Below are positions 49,976-62,820 of a DNA stretch of 64,000 nucleotides, in pieces. The first letter of the stretch is position 1, and the number at the start of each line of letters is the position of its first letter. The stretch is taken from assembly GCA_031216445.1 (NCBI GenBank), contig CM062204.1, positions 12,702,501 to 12,766,500 of the forward strand. The letters are read 5' to 3'. The notes beneath the pieces were generated by a model. It ran no database searches. It was not told where the DNA came from and saw only the letters and a list, made by a program, of their open reading frames with translations. Position numbers and translations under genes: made by a program. Source of the DNA: Lateolabrax maculatus (Eukaryota > Chordata > Actinopteri > Acropomatiformes > Lateolabracidae).

Positions 49976-50000
49976 GATCAGCTGACTATAAAGGAAGTAA

Positions 50001-50268
50001 TCTCTGTCTGTATGTATGTATGTATCCGTCTGTGTGTGTGACTGTCCTTTGCATATTTTGAGGACCCCTCTCCGATCGACATGGCAATTGTATTGCTAAG
50101 GACCCAAGGGGGTACAGTGTTGAGTGTGAAGTTGATCAAATGACTGGTTCTTGAGAACACTGCAAACAGTCATACCGCGGTTCTCGACATTGCTGCAAAC
50201 AGCACTTCCAGGGACCTAGCAATTGGCCCATTCTGAACGGGCACCCCCCTGAACGGGCACTGCACTAA
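50001..50268 (+). mobile_element. Helitron-like dispersed repeat, copy 2
   Basis: It starts TCTCTGTCTGTATG directly after an A and ends GGGCACTGCACTAA directly before a T. A TC start, a CTRR end and insertion between A and T are the Helitron signature. A GC-rich imperfect hairpin (GCCCATTCTGAACGGGC, 50226-50242) lies 22 bases before the CTAA, somewhat further than usual. No helicase is encoded, so it would be non-autonomous. Homology with copy 1 also covers CTATAAAG just upstream of the TC, which weakens the boundary call. Confidence 0.45.
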
Positions 50269-50272
50269 TAAG

Positions 50273-51149
50273 ACTTATTGCTCATCATATCTGTTTGAGT
50301 ATTATTATTGAGAAGTAGCTTGAAGTAAGGTCACATGTTATGTGTGCAGAGCACACACACCCCACAGCAAAGTGTAGGAGTAACCTTTAAGAGCAGCTCT
50401 CAAGTGATCATTTTACTCACTTATATGTTATTCTGCATACACATACAATTTTACATTTTTAAAAAGGTTTATTTTATTACTTTTTTCATTTAATATAATT
50501 TTTTCATAATGAAGATACATAGAAAGTGATTACAAATCTAAATCGTTGCAGGCAAATAATACAAATAGTGAGCTAAAACTGCCCTATTGCAAATTATAGA
50601 ATTACAGTGATGTTTGTACTATCACTACAAACAGAAGGTGTGCGTTTACCTCTGTGAAGTGAAATTAATAGGATAAATAGTACTACTATTATATTTGTTA
50701 CACTGATGTAGGTGTTTAAGTCGAAGTTTATGTTTTCTTTTATAATCCAGTCCTAGAGAACATAGCATGATACAAAATGACAGTATAGGATGTACAGACT
50801 GCTGTGAAGATAACACAATACCCATCTCTTCAGACCATTTACCGTATGAGTTGTCTGATATCAGACAGGCAAAAAAAAAAAATAGTGTCTGACCCCTTTC
50901 ATATCCTTTGCTCCAAATTCCAATTTCTGTGTTCTAGTAAAAGTTTCAAGTTCCCTCAGCACGAAACTGCTACAAACACTCATTCATTTTTTATGACAGT
51001 CAAGCTTCAGAAGTAATGTGAGATGATGGTCACAGGCTTTGTGCAATATGTCTTCACTGCGCGTGTGAAAAGCAGATAAGAAGATAACGTATAAATATGT
51101 TTGGGCATCTATTTCTGTTTTAATGATCATATGCTCTCAATAATGCTTT
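50273..51149. other. Non-coding, AT-rich
   Basis: No gene or repeat is recognised. A 70-codon plus frame at 50804-51016 has no domain. Confidence 0.5.
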
Positions 51150-51545
51150 TAGCCACACTAGTGTGACTCTAAGGATGGCAATTCTGGTTGGTCTAACATT
51201 TTGGTCCAGACTGAAATATCAACAAATATTAGATGGATTGCTATAAAGTTTAGCATAGACTTTCAGGTTCCCAGAGAGTGAATCATCCTGACTTTTCATC
51301 ACCATTATCAGATTAATGTTTCATTCTGTCCAATGCTTTTGTTTATGACCAAACATTTGCAAAACTAATGTTATTCCCATCAGCCTCTGCAGGGCCTTTT
51401 ATAACCAGCAAATGTCAGCATGCTAACAAACTAAAATAAGATGCTGGACAATATTACAGGTAAATATTACCTGCTGATGATCAGCATGTGAGCATTGTCA
51501 TTGGGAGCATGTTAGTGATGTTAGCATTTAGTACAGCTCCGTAGT
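51150..51545 (+). repeat. Abundant percomorph dispersed repeat
   Basis: Strings such as GGTCCAGACTGAAATATC, TTAGATGGATTGCTATAAAG, GGTTCCCAGAGAGTGAATCA, TTTATGACCAAACATTTGCA, TTATTCCCATCAGCCTCTGC, CAGCATGCTAACAAACTAAA and GTGAGCATTGTCATTGGGAG occur in the same order as in a very common fish repeat known for its TTAGCATGCTAAC strings, from memory. The class is unspecified; it contains no coding capacity. Confidence 0.75.
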
Positions 51546-53539
51546 AGTGAATTACATAATTTTATTATATCATGGTGTACGGTATCATATTATATGTATG
51601 TGTGTGTTGAGACAGCTAGAGCAAGTAAGAGAGAAAATTAGAGAGAAAGTAAAGCAGCATTATGTAATGCATTTAACATCCTACAAATCTGATGCATCTT
51701 GGCTCACTTGGTTTGACTGATCACAAGCCAGCTGTATGTTCGCAGTATGAGCACTAATGAGCAGTTACACAAACTGTTGTGTTAAGGTGCTGTGTGTGGT
51801 CATGTGTTAACTATGTACAAAATACATATATCCATGACCTCTCAAACCAGATGAGTCTAGTGAGTTGATTGCACTGCTAAACACCTATGACCACTTTTGC
51901 CCTCAGAACAATTTCACACAGAGGGACTTTGTATTATTAAAGATAACATTGCACTTTGTATTGTTTCCAAGTTTCAAACCATTTAAAAAATGTTTCAGGT
52001 AGCTTTGTCCATTTTCTTGATAAAATGGAGAACTAAGATTCCGTCAGTCATGGATCAGTTATGATTCTTGGGTACTGAGGAAAAAACAAAAAAAAACAAA
52101 CATAGACATCCGAATAAGATATCTGAGGTGGCACAGACAGTTTGTATGTGGTGCATCTTTCAAGACGATCAGAACATGACAGTGATTATTACTGGGTTAC
52201 TCTTCTTTGTCCTTTTTTCCCTTCTTCAGACCAACTGAACTCTGCAACTCCATGAGGGAAAACAGTGGCAACATCTTCTCCTCAGATTAAAATATATGCT
52301 TGTGCAGCTTTAAAAAAAAAAAAATAAATAAAAATGCATTTCACGCTTCTTAATTCAGAGATAACAGACGGAAAAGATGAGAAAGGGGAGACAAGATTCA
52401 CAGCTTGACCAACTTGCCAGACTTGTCTGGCAGGCAAGGCTGATATTTTCATGTACAGTATGAGTTTAAGACAAATGCAACTATGACTGGAGGCTGTGGA
52501 GGCCAGTTACAGTACTGACCCCTGGTTGTAGGTTATAGATTTTTGCTATTGGAACAGTGGAAAAACAAAAAGTGTATTCAAATTAAATACTAAAACCAGG
52601 TGAAGCTAACAGCAATATGAGGAAAGAACCAGGAATTTTCTTTTTTTTTTTTTTTGCTCCTGTTCCTAGTAATCTGTCTTCTTTATATACATTCAATGAA
52701 GTGCTTAATCTGGCCTTCAATGCATGGTCCCTTCACACCTATCACAGTGAGCACCAGATCTCTCATGGTTGCATCTGCACGCCTGTCTGCTTTACTGATT
52801 GTCTCCCTCAGTCATGCATGACCACCAATTTAATTGACCACTGCACTCAAAGAACAATAAAAAGGCAACACGTTCAAGTAGAGGCAATATTTATCAGACG
52901 TGCCTTTAAAATAAAGTTTCACATTGAGATTTCCTCTCAAACTTAATTAGTGTCTACCCTCCCTCATTAGAGGTTCTGCATTTTGCTTCTCATTTCTCTC
53001 TTTTGGCCTGTCACACGCATTCGTGCTTTCTCTTTCCCACCCCATCCTTCTTCCCTTTAGACCCTTGTCACTCAGTCAGACACCTCCTAAGATAATTGTG
53101 CTTGTGCTTAATGATTACTTAAACTCAGTGCAACTCAGTGAAACTGTCACTGATTATGAAAAATGTGCACCCCATCTGGCTTACTGAAAATGTGTCTTAG
53201 CCACCTTCTGCCATGTATACAGATGGGGAGGGGTAGCAAGGTTAAGACCATCTTGATCAAGTACTGTGCTGGCCAGAGATTTTTATTTGTAGTTGGACAC
53301 AGAAGAATTGTAGTGGAGGAGGCTTATAAATTGAAGAACTGGCGATAGTGCAGACAATTGTAGCCGGAATACCAATGCAGCTCTGAGCTGTATTCCACCT
53401 GTAGTTGGATTTTATGGACCTGCACATGGTGGCTGAGGGTACGTTGGATTCTTTTATTCATCTGCTTATAAGTGGAATGACTTTGGAAAAATATAATGCA
53501 GTTTTAAGACTTTCACATTCAGTACACTTTTTGTAAGAA
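51546..53539. other. Unique non-coding sequence
   Basis: Holds A12 at about 52312-52323, T15 at 52641-52655 and the palindrome GCCAGACTTGTCTGGC at 52416-52431 (7-bp arms plus a 2-base spacer), whose core AGACTTGTCT fits a p53 half-site. The 109-codon frame at 52617-52946 begins across the T tract and is not convincing. Confidence 0.45.
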
Positions 53540-53600
53540 AGTAAAACTTGAACTTCTATAGCACTTTTTAAAAATCAGGTGCACACAGTTGACAGTAAGC
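53540..53600 (-). mobile_element. Retroposon 3' tail, minus strand
   Basis: On the minus strand AAAAAGTGCTATAGAAGTTC followed by AAGTTTTACTTTC matches the terminal GTGCTATA...AAAGTT motif seen on the plus strand at 58470-58492. It is a diverged end of the same type of fish LINE or SINE, in the opposite orientation. Confidence 0.45.
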
Positions 53601-56600
53601 AATACAGACAATGAAAAAGCACATACAGCAGTGGGAAAAAGGTCATTAACTTTCCTCTGATTCCAACAGTCCAACGCTCATATGTGCCTCATTTGAAGAT
53701 CAGATATAATTAAATCCTGTGTCACAGATACAAGAAATTCTACAGTTTTCTTATTGCCGATCAGAAGACCTAGAGTAACAATGATTTGATCCAACTAATG
53801 AGTATTGCCTGTGTAGCCAAAGGCCTATATTGTTGTCCTAAAAAAGTATATGTAAATGAACCACACAAACGCACTGGGCAACATGTTTTTTTCATTACCA
53901 TGAACTCAGGCACTATAATTTATATAGAGTTTTCACATATACTGCCCTGCTGCCGTAAACACTCACTATGCACCAAATGTGTATTAATTCACGGCTGAAA
54001 ATACTCTCCAACAGACTCTCCAACTGTTTAGGAAAATTAAATTAAATTAAAGTTAAAGTTAAAATGAAACTATAATATATATATTTATATATATGTGTTT
54101 TTTTGTTTGTATTTTGTCAAAGATTTACATAACACAATTGGAAAACATTAAGAGACATACTAACACATTGTTGGTTTTGGTCCCTTCACAGGATTTTTTG
54201 ACAATAAGAATAATTTGTCTTCCTAGTTTTCAATTATTTTGTTTTAACATTTTCAAAGTGGCTCAAAATGCTTTCTAACATTGTATATCAAAGATATTAA
54301 TGTACAAAATTAAACCACTCACTAAAACAAGTACATCATCATAAGATGCTGATTTTCTAGGTCAGATGCACATTCAGGACGTGGGGAAATAAAGTACCTC
54401 AAAACACAGCACATTATTTTGATTGCTGTTGATGCGTGATTGGACTAGTAAAAAGACAGAGATAACAACTTCTAAACAAACATTAAGGCGGTGTATTTAA
54501 TTTAAAAGTACATTTTAGTAGCAATATTGTGTTCTTCAGTGTTTGCTTGAACAATCAAAAAATGGCAATGCGTAGCACAGTCAACAAACAATGGTTACTA
54601 ATAATCAGGTGCAGAGTCTTGCAAACTGCCACCAGACAGATCCGCACTGCCTTTGTAGTGTGTAAGAGAAAGGTGTTATCATGTCACAGCCAAATAGGAC
54701 ATTTATTTATTTATTTTATTTATTTACTTGAAATGGACGATACGTGTAGGTGTTGCTACATTCAGATAAAATGCAAACGATGCAATGTATATAGAACTTC
54801 TAGCCTTAGCTAATTTGCAGTCTTTGTCCCTTTTAAGGGATAAAGCACAAAATAAAACACTCTAACACAAGCGCAATGGCAAACAATAAAAGAAACGTAG
54901 ACAAACAGCTAACAAACAAACAGAAAGAACGTACGTATGTTATATAAACACATGCAACTCTGTATTCACACATTTGCAGTTGTTAATAGTTTTGCCTTAG
55001 TATTGAAAGCTATAAAATCAGTTAATAATTTTTATTTCTGATGGCAGGGTATTCCAAATCTGTGAGCATTCAACTGGAATAGAGGACATTCGAAGAAACA
55101 GACCTTTTTATGTCCGAACAATGTCTTTGACAAATCCGGTGACCTTTAAACATGCAGCTACAAAGAATTAAACATACGGACATTTTTCTTCTATTTTGTA
55201 GTTGCCCGGTGATTTTCCCACAATTAGCAATCTTCAAAAGACATATAATTAACAAAGTATGCATGTACTGCATGTATTGTAAGAACAAATATGCATGGTT
55301 AATCACTCGGAGAGTCCTAGGTGTGTCAATGATAAGCAATGCCGCAGGGTGGTTCACGCATGAGGCTCACGGGTGCTTCAAAAGGACCCTCTCGATGTCA
55401 GCTTAAACAGATGGTACAGGGATTGTGTTACATTAATGAAAGGTCCCTGCTTCACTTGAGGTATCTGTCTTCCTGACAGTTCATGTCCCTGTTGAGAACT
55501 TATCAAAGTTTCACCATCATTTTTAAAGAAGTTTCATGTCACCTCCATTGCCAAGAGCGCTCATTTTTAACATCCTCAAGGCCAGTGGAACAAGCACGGG
55601 GTGATTATGACACTTTAACCCCTCAAGGGAGACAGCACTGAGTGTCACTCGATGGCCTCTACATTAATATAGAAAAAAACATACATGCTCAACATTTTCA
55701 CACACGCCCACACATGCAAGAAATGAAAACCTCGAAAATAAGCAAACTGATGTAACAGCTCATATTCTATTCAATATCCATTTTCTGGTTCATTTTGACT
55801 TTTTTTTTTTCACACTTGCTTGGCAGCTACAGTTGTGAAATAATTGCGTAAACCATTATGTAACTTTTTCATGAAAAATATATACATTTAAATCAAAGTA
55901 ATGTGTTTGAGCTGCACAAAACCTACCAGAAGCAAGAAATATCATCTGTGCACAGGAGGGGATGCACGAAGGTAGGGAATTATTTTACATTTCCAACTGG
56001 GCGCTATTTTACTGCTAGAAGACATGCTGCTACCCAGTAGCAGTGGCTTCATGGTGTGCCAAATTGAGTAGAATGTATATGATTGACATGTTCCCTTCTT
56101 TGCTTAAATATGAACATGAACCATTTCTGCATATAAACTGCTGGGGAAAGGATTGCACCTCGCTTTGCAGTCTTGTAGCAGCCGGAAAAAAAAATGTTCA
56201 CTGTTAATTCAGTATGACAAGTGATGCTGCCGCCTATCTAAAATTCCAAGAGTCTAAAGCTGAATTAAGAAATGACACGATAACACGTTTTCTCTCTTTT
56301 TGTTCTTGTGTTGCTCATGTGCAGTAGTGTTTGTAGATATTTGTTCTTTTATTGGATTTTATGTTGGCAGTTGATTGTTGAAAGATTAAAGTTACAGGGA
56401 TACACTTACCTGATGGTCAGCTGAGTGTAATTTGTTTATTCATGGTGTCATATTTGAAGCAGGCTGAAACGTTTGTCCCACAGCAGACTTCAAGATGCCG
56501 AGCGTTGCTTTCAACTGCTGCTGTGTGTAAAGCAGTATGTATTATTAGGCTGCTGACAAAACGCACTTGTGAAATCAGCCAAGTGCTGGCAGTTGTTTTG

Positions 56601-58379
56601 GTTGATTCTGGGGTTGCCAAGGCTGTGCAAAAATACATCAAATTGTGTGTGAGTACAGAATACAAATGGACATGTATCATAATATAAAATATATTTGTAT
56701 TTTCAAAATACAAAAGCAGTACATTTCCTGGAAAGGATAAGATCAGCAATCACAAACTTCAACATAAGTATTTGATCTTCTCTTCCACATCACTGAAGCA
56801 CACAGCTTGCACAAGCTTAAAAAAACACGAGAACACACATGACACAATACACATACTTTTTTGTCTAATAGGACTCTCATTGGACAGGAAAACTGAGCAC
56901 AGAGAAGCTAAAAAATGTAAGTAATCATGATGTCATATGTGATAAACAAGCACATATATTTTTGTTCTACTCCAGTGTGCCAAGGCCTCGAGGGTGGGAG
57001 TCAGGGGTTGCTACAGAATATTCAACAGATCGTTCGCTAGTGTTTCCGTCATCTATGTAACCGTAACCATTTTGTAGTGCTATGGGGAGATATTGAAGAA
57101 ATAATCAAGCTAAAATAACCAAAAAATCACTTGCATGAGTGTTTAACACTGCTATTGAAGGTAATGAATTGTTTAAACAATGAATTTCTTTACTTTGCCA
57201 AGTGGAATTCCTAGTTATATAAAAGTAAGCTACACACTTTGCTAAAGAAAGAGAGCAATTGTGAAAATAAAGTGAAATGTGAAATAACAGAGCAGTCTTG
57301 GAGAACATCATTTATGAGCTACAATTACATTTGCAGAGGAAGCTTGTTGTATGAACCTTTAGTTTTTACTTGTCAATCAGATACAGGTCCAAAGGTCAAT
57401 ATTATGAAAGTATGAAGTCATGTTGTAATTGCAAGCTTCTATGTGTGCTTAAAACCCAGTTTTATTGGTTTCCTGTAGAAACAAAGAGGTAAATAACCAG
57501 CTAAAAAAAGTCACTGGCTATGTGTTGATGGATTCATCTTTTCATTTGTTGTTGGTCCTCTATGTTTTTGTGATAGTTAACAAGATATCTCAAAAAGTAC
57601 TGAGCTGATTTCACAAAGATATGGTGAAGTTAGGTAATGAGCCACAGATAAGCTGATTTGGTGCAGATAGCATCCCCATGTGGCAATGTGTAAAACATTT
57701 TCATAGATTTTGGCTCTAAACTCCTGAACCGCGAGGAATTAAAGCAGCATTAGCTTTCCCCTGGATTTCTTTTGTTTAACACAAATCTTTCAAACCATTT
57801 TGGCCTAAAGAGATTTTTTGATATTTTGACTTTTTTGGAAAACCTTGTTTTTTCAACAATTTGCCTATAACTGTGACCTAACTTTCAAAGACATTGTGGC
57901 ATTGTAAACAAAGAAACCAAATTTAGACAATGAGTAGACAAACATTTATATTTAGTAAAGGGTTTTAAACTGTCATTATAAAGGCTTTATAAGTCAAAGT
58001 TTTAAAGGATAAGTAAATAATACTGATCAATAGTTAACTAAGCCAGGTGGCTTTGGGACAATAGTAGAAATTCACCACTTTAATGAATAACAGTAAGGCA
58101 AAGGAATTTAGTATTTACACACAAAAATTCACAAGGCAATGGGTCACATCACTTTAAATTTTTTATTTTACGCTTGTCAGGCGCACACACTTGCTAAAGG
58201 CACGTAAAGAGACACTGTGGCAGTTGGATTTGAGTCTCTTTCTTTTATAGGAAAGCATTTATGAATTGTTAAATATAACTGACTGGGTTTTATCATTTTA
58301 TTTGTTATTTTACATGCTTTTACTTTCTTTTATCCCTCAGTGTTTTTGATCCCCTGTTTTTATTTGTTTTATTTTTATC
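53601..58379. other. Unique AT-rich non-coding sequence
   Basis: No gene is recognised. Contains (TTTA)n at 54702-54727 and AAATT/AAAGTT tandems at 54037-54063. The overlapping frames around 55070-55406 and 56417-56749 on both strands show no domain. The block 55400-55640 looks regulatory. At 57540-57740, CAAGATATCTCAAAAAGTAC and the following text resemble a dispersed fish repeat, with low confidence. Confidence 0.4.
54702..54727. repeat. (TTTA)n microsatellite
   Basis: Six TTTA-type units, one shifted by an extra T. Confidence 0.85.
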
Positions 58380-58505
58380 AGCTGTTCTTTATCTGTGCGG
58401 TTTTATCTGTTATTTTTTGTGAGAAGCACTTTGTAACCCTGTTAAGAAGCACTTTGTAACCCTGTTAAGAAAAGTGCTATACGAATAAAGTTCATTATCA
58501 TTATT
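58380..58505 (+). mobile_element. Retroposon 3' end with 23-bp tandem duplication
   Basis: A TTTTAT-rich stretch leads into AGCACTTTGTAACCCTGTTA, AAGTGCTATACGAATAAAGT and an ATTATC/ATTATTG tail, the typical 3' terminus of fish L2-type LINEs and SINEs. The unit at 58422-58444 is perfectly repeated at 58445-58467 (period 23), duplicating the GCACTTTGTAAC block. Confidence 0.7.
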
Positions 58506-61500
58506 GTTCTTGGGCTAATACTATATAATATATAATCTGTACTTAGCTGTTTCAGTGGACTGAAAGTGTTCAGTACATGTCCGAAACAAATCTAAACTGA
58601 GTATACTGAATCACTATCGCTAACAGAATCAATAGCTTCTTGCGGTGATGATAACTAGTTTACCAATCAAAATCTGAATCATGCAACCAGAATGTTTAAC
58701 CTTTTGAAAAAAACTTACATTGGCTTATTCTATTAAGTGAATTAAAATGTTTTTTTAAAAACTAATTTCTGGTGTGTTCTGTGTGGCTTGCAGTGTTTCT
58801 TATTCTGTTACTTTTCATGTGAAAAATTGAAAACAAAACCATGAATGTCAGAGACTGCCTGAAAATGTGTGCTGGTATCACCATATTTAACATTTATCGC
58901 GTCTCCACCCTCCCTATAAGGGCAGTTTTTTCACTCTACTTTCCAGTGTGGCTGTTCAGAACAACTGAAAACACTGTTTAGTTCTGACGTGGTCGGACAA
59001 CGCATTATACCAACCAGATTGATCAGAAACATTGTTCATTGTTCTGTAAACGTAAAGTCTTACAATAGTTTTATAATATGTATGTATTGGTATAGTGTAT
59101 TTATTCCCTATATTTAGCGCTTTGCATTGCTGTGTTCTTTAAAAGAGGGATCACAAAAGAAAGATGTTATTTCTTGACTTTACTGTGCTTTACTAATTAA
59201 TATAATTTGTACTCATCATGGGATGTGTTGTGTTTACATAGTTTACTCATTATATCAAATTATTGAAAAAAAAATCTGAATCCATTTCAGGTTCATGAAA
59301 TAGCTACCTCGTGAATTGTTTGGTGCATGATAATTAGCAGACTTGGAACTATAGCATTTTTTGTATTCATATTATAAATAGTGCTGAGTTTGAAGGTCAG
59401 ACAGCAGGGAATGGAAATGTGTTCAGGGAAAGAGAGGGCTGTAAAGGAACTGTTCCGTGTTGCAGAATGTCCTTCTCACCCCAGTGAATCATCGACTTCT
59501 GATACAAGGAAGGCTAACCCTGTCCTTTCCCCGTTCCATCTCCCAACACTAACACGCACCACTGACACATGTCATACTTTGGTCACCTGGGAGGACAAGG
59601 GGTAGGAGAACATGGAGAAACATGGTCAGGGTGATAAACTGGGGCAGCTTTACATGGGAATCATTGGTTTACAGGATGGTCATCACAGACTGAACCCCTA
59701 GAGGACCTCAGTGAGATCATGCTGACAGGCTGCAAAGCTATGATGAGCCTATAGAGGGGAACTCATCTAAAGTCACTCTCACAGTGAGACAGAGGAAAAA
59801 ACACTGATATGAAGGGATTTCTAGCTCTAAAATGTTGGGTTGACAGTGATTAAGAAATGAAACCCCACTGTGAAAAGGTTATCATTAAAAGGTCATCTGT
59901 TTCACCCCCCCGGTTGCTTTCAAAGTCTAGTGTCTTGGTGAGACACACATATAAACACACAAATGCACACAAACACAGCTTGAAAATTGTAAAAGCCTCT
60001 CTGAGGATTTAATAACAAACAAGACTAAAGATGTTGAATACAGCAGGACAAAAACTGAAACCTTTGTCCGGTAACCCTCAGTCCATAATATACTCACAAA
60101 TAGGATTTGAAATGAAAACCCACCAACCTGCCAAATGGATCCAGAAGAATGCATCACTGGATCCGTCTGAAGTGGTTTTAAGCCACGACTCTCCCAGTCC
60201 TAATCCTCCAATTCCCATGAACACCATGTCGTGATGTGTATTACAACCTTTGGCTTGCTGTGACGCTGCTTCTTTGTGGTTGTGTGGACTGTGGAAGACT
60301 TAGAACAACTGCACAAGACTTCAGTAACAGTGTTTTAAACAGTTAACTACTAGGGCAGATTGTGATGGCTGTTCTCTAGCCAGGTGAGACAGATTATGTG
60401 GAAATATTTGACTGGGGGAACAAAGCCTAAAGAGAAGAAGACGTATAGGCTGATGATGAAAGTAAAGATGTATTATAATTGAATTATATAGTTTAATGCC
60501 AAAATGTTATCTGGACCTCTAGCTAATATGTTAAAATCAACAAAAAATATAATATTACAAGCTAAAGCAATTTCTGCATATTTGAGTACAACAAAGATGA
60601 CATGGCATTTAGTTTCTTGCTTGGTTAGTGGTCCTTGTTGTTGATTTGTTATGAAAATGAAATTGACCAGCCAGGTAACACAAACACCAATGTATTATTC
60701 ATTTAAAGTTGTATTTGGAAGTATCAATATTGACAAATGACAAGTGCAACCCAATAAACCCATTTCTGAATGTGCTTATTGTGGGAACACTGATATACTC
60801 CGCAACAGTGTCATCTCAGGTAAGATACAGAAAATAGCCTTTATTTTGATAGTTATAATCCAAGGGTGAGTGTCACTAGCTGGGAAATTAATGGTAACTT
60901 GTCTACACATTAATTAAAAGTTATTAGAAATAATTTCACAATGTTCCCCAACTTGGGACCAATAAAGTGTGCTTAAATATAACCAGTAAAGAGACAACAA
61001 ACAGCCCACACTGTGCATGTAGGTGCACAGCTGTGCAGTGAGCTGAACACACTTCTAATAAAGGTTGAAGACAGCGGTTGGCCTTTTAAATTTGTTTTAT
61101 TGCAAAACAGTATTTGATGAAACACAGCAATTCCAATCACAGTGGCTACAAATCAGAACAAGATGAGATACCATAATCAAGAATTTTCTGTCAAATTAGT
61201 TATATTGTCCATCATTTCGGAAAGAAACATCAGCATCACCAGTGGAAGAACTATGGCAAGTCCCCATACGAAGTACAACACAGTGTCTAATCTAGTAAAC
61301 GTACATACAGTATATGGTCCACAAGAGTAAAAGTAAAGAAACGTAACATCAAAATATAGAAATATAGATAAAAGATGCTTGTCAATATTTACTTTCTAAA
61401 CTGCAAATGCCATGGAACTGCCTGTTGGGGTCGTTATAGCAACATAATGTTCCACTGAGGCCAACTGCAGGTGACAGAACAGAGTCGGACCTGAAAACAT

Positions 61501-62487
61501 CTCATGTCGTTGAAACAATTATGTAGAGTAGGCAGAGGAGGACTTCAATTATAATTGTGGGTGTTAATGATGCTGATGCCAACATCAGTGTTGTCCGCCC
61601 ACATGCAGACAGGTGGCATCCTGTGGGCACAACAGTCCATCAGAATCTCATGTTTGCTCACCAATATTTTTCTTTTGTTGAAGACTGCCTATTTTGTTTT
61701 AAAAGGACAGTCCTAAGAAGGTCATGTGGGGAAATAATATGACGGTGGTCTTTATGTTAAATATGCGGTTGTTGTTGACTATACCTGCTAAAATACCACT
61801 TTTTTGAAATCCTTTAAGTCCAACTGAAATTACATTGTATGTTTTTTCTGCTACAACATACATATCTGCTCTGTAGATCATATGTCCTGTGTTCTGCTTT
61901 GAGAAAAGAAGTCAGAAACCACAGGGGAAATATTTCTATTCATATATTTGTGGTTTCATGACGACGTCCCAGTGGGTCAATCCATCAGAATTAAGCAGTA
62001 ACATAATCTGTCTATCATAGGCAGACAGCAGCCTGCTCACAACACAAGAGCTGCTTACGTAAATTTGTAATTAGCTGGTCAACTGTGCTGTAGTTGCTTA
62101 CTGACTGCTATCGTGTCAGTTTAGATGCTGAACAACTAAATGGTTGTTACATTGAGGATGGTTGCTCATGCTCACCCTCCTGTGAACTCAAATTTAAATG
62201 AAAATCATTGTTAAATTTATGCAAGATAGACTTAACGTCTTAGGCCAACAAATCTACCACTACTACCGTACTGTTGTACAGATCTACTACTGTACATATA
62301 ATCATTCTTAAGTTTCAAACATGTTGAATTAAAAACATAATCTGGCTGTAAACATCCTGTATCCTTTTTTTCTTCTGTGTTATGTTTAATATGCTGATTA
62401 GGATATGATCATAAGACTATCCATATAATAGCATAAGAGCCATCACACAACTCAGTAAACACATTGAAATGTTGACTTGGTTGTGCT
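58506..62487. other. Unique non-coding sequence with one retroposon trace
   Basis: No gene is recognised. Frames at 59381-59605 and 60031-60234 (plus) and 59927-60157 (minus) have no domain. A trace of a retroposon end lies at 60939-60976. Confidence 0.45.
60939..60976 (+). mobile_element. Possible LINE 3' end remnant
   Basis: AATGTTCCCCAACTTGGGAC followed by CAATAAAGTGTGCTTAA resembles the CCCC...GGGACCAATAAAGT terminus of fish L2/Rex1-type elements. The simple-repeat tail is lost. Confidence 0.45.
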
Positions 62488-62820
62488 TTGAAGATGTCCT
62501 TACCCCATACCAAGAACCAGTGAAGGAAGGATTGGAGGCACACTTCAACACTCAACATGCCAGAGCCTGATCCATTATAGAGAGGTCTTTGGCATGATGA
62601 AGGCACATTGGTGATGGATTTTTTTCAAAGCCCTAGAAGTGGATCACACCTTTGCTCCTAATGTCTATGCAGTGTGTGCACTGCTCCATAACATCTGCAT
62701 CACTGCTGGGGACATCCTTAAGCTGGCTGAGGAAGAGGATCCAGTGCCACTACCACCACCTGTGCAAGGGGATGAACATGGAAGTCAGCATTACAAGGAC
62801 TGGCAGCACAAGTGTTAGCC
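62488..62820 (+). pseudogene. PIF/Harbinger transposase C-terminal remnant
   Basis: The plus strand encodes, across broken frames, the C-terminal part of a Harbinger (DDE_Tnp_4, HARBI1-like) transposase. In order: LTPYQEPVKEGLEAHFNTQH (from about 62489), SIIERS with the catalytic-region Glu, MMKAHW (about 62594), FFKALEVDHTFAPNVYAVCA and LLHNICITAGD (about 62676-62708), then an acidic and proline-rich tail to a stop near 62818. The LHNIC string is diagnostic of the family. Damage seen: a TGA after HARA, a frameshift between IERS and MMK, and a TGA after AHW. The N-terminal half with the first two acidic residues is not recognisable upstream. It cannot make active transposase. The minus-strand frame at 62409-62606 and the plus frame at 62652-62855 are shadows of it. 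Confidence 0.85.

Noticed and set aside
55070..55406. Overlapping frames of 95 and 84 codons on opposite strands
   Set aside because: No conserved domain is visible; GATGGCAGGGTATTCCA at about 55040 hints at a LINE 3' UTR, but too little matches to call it.
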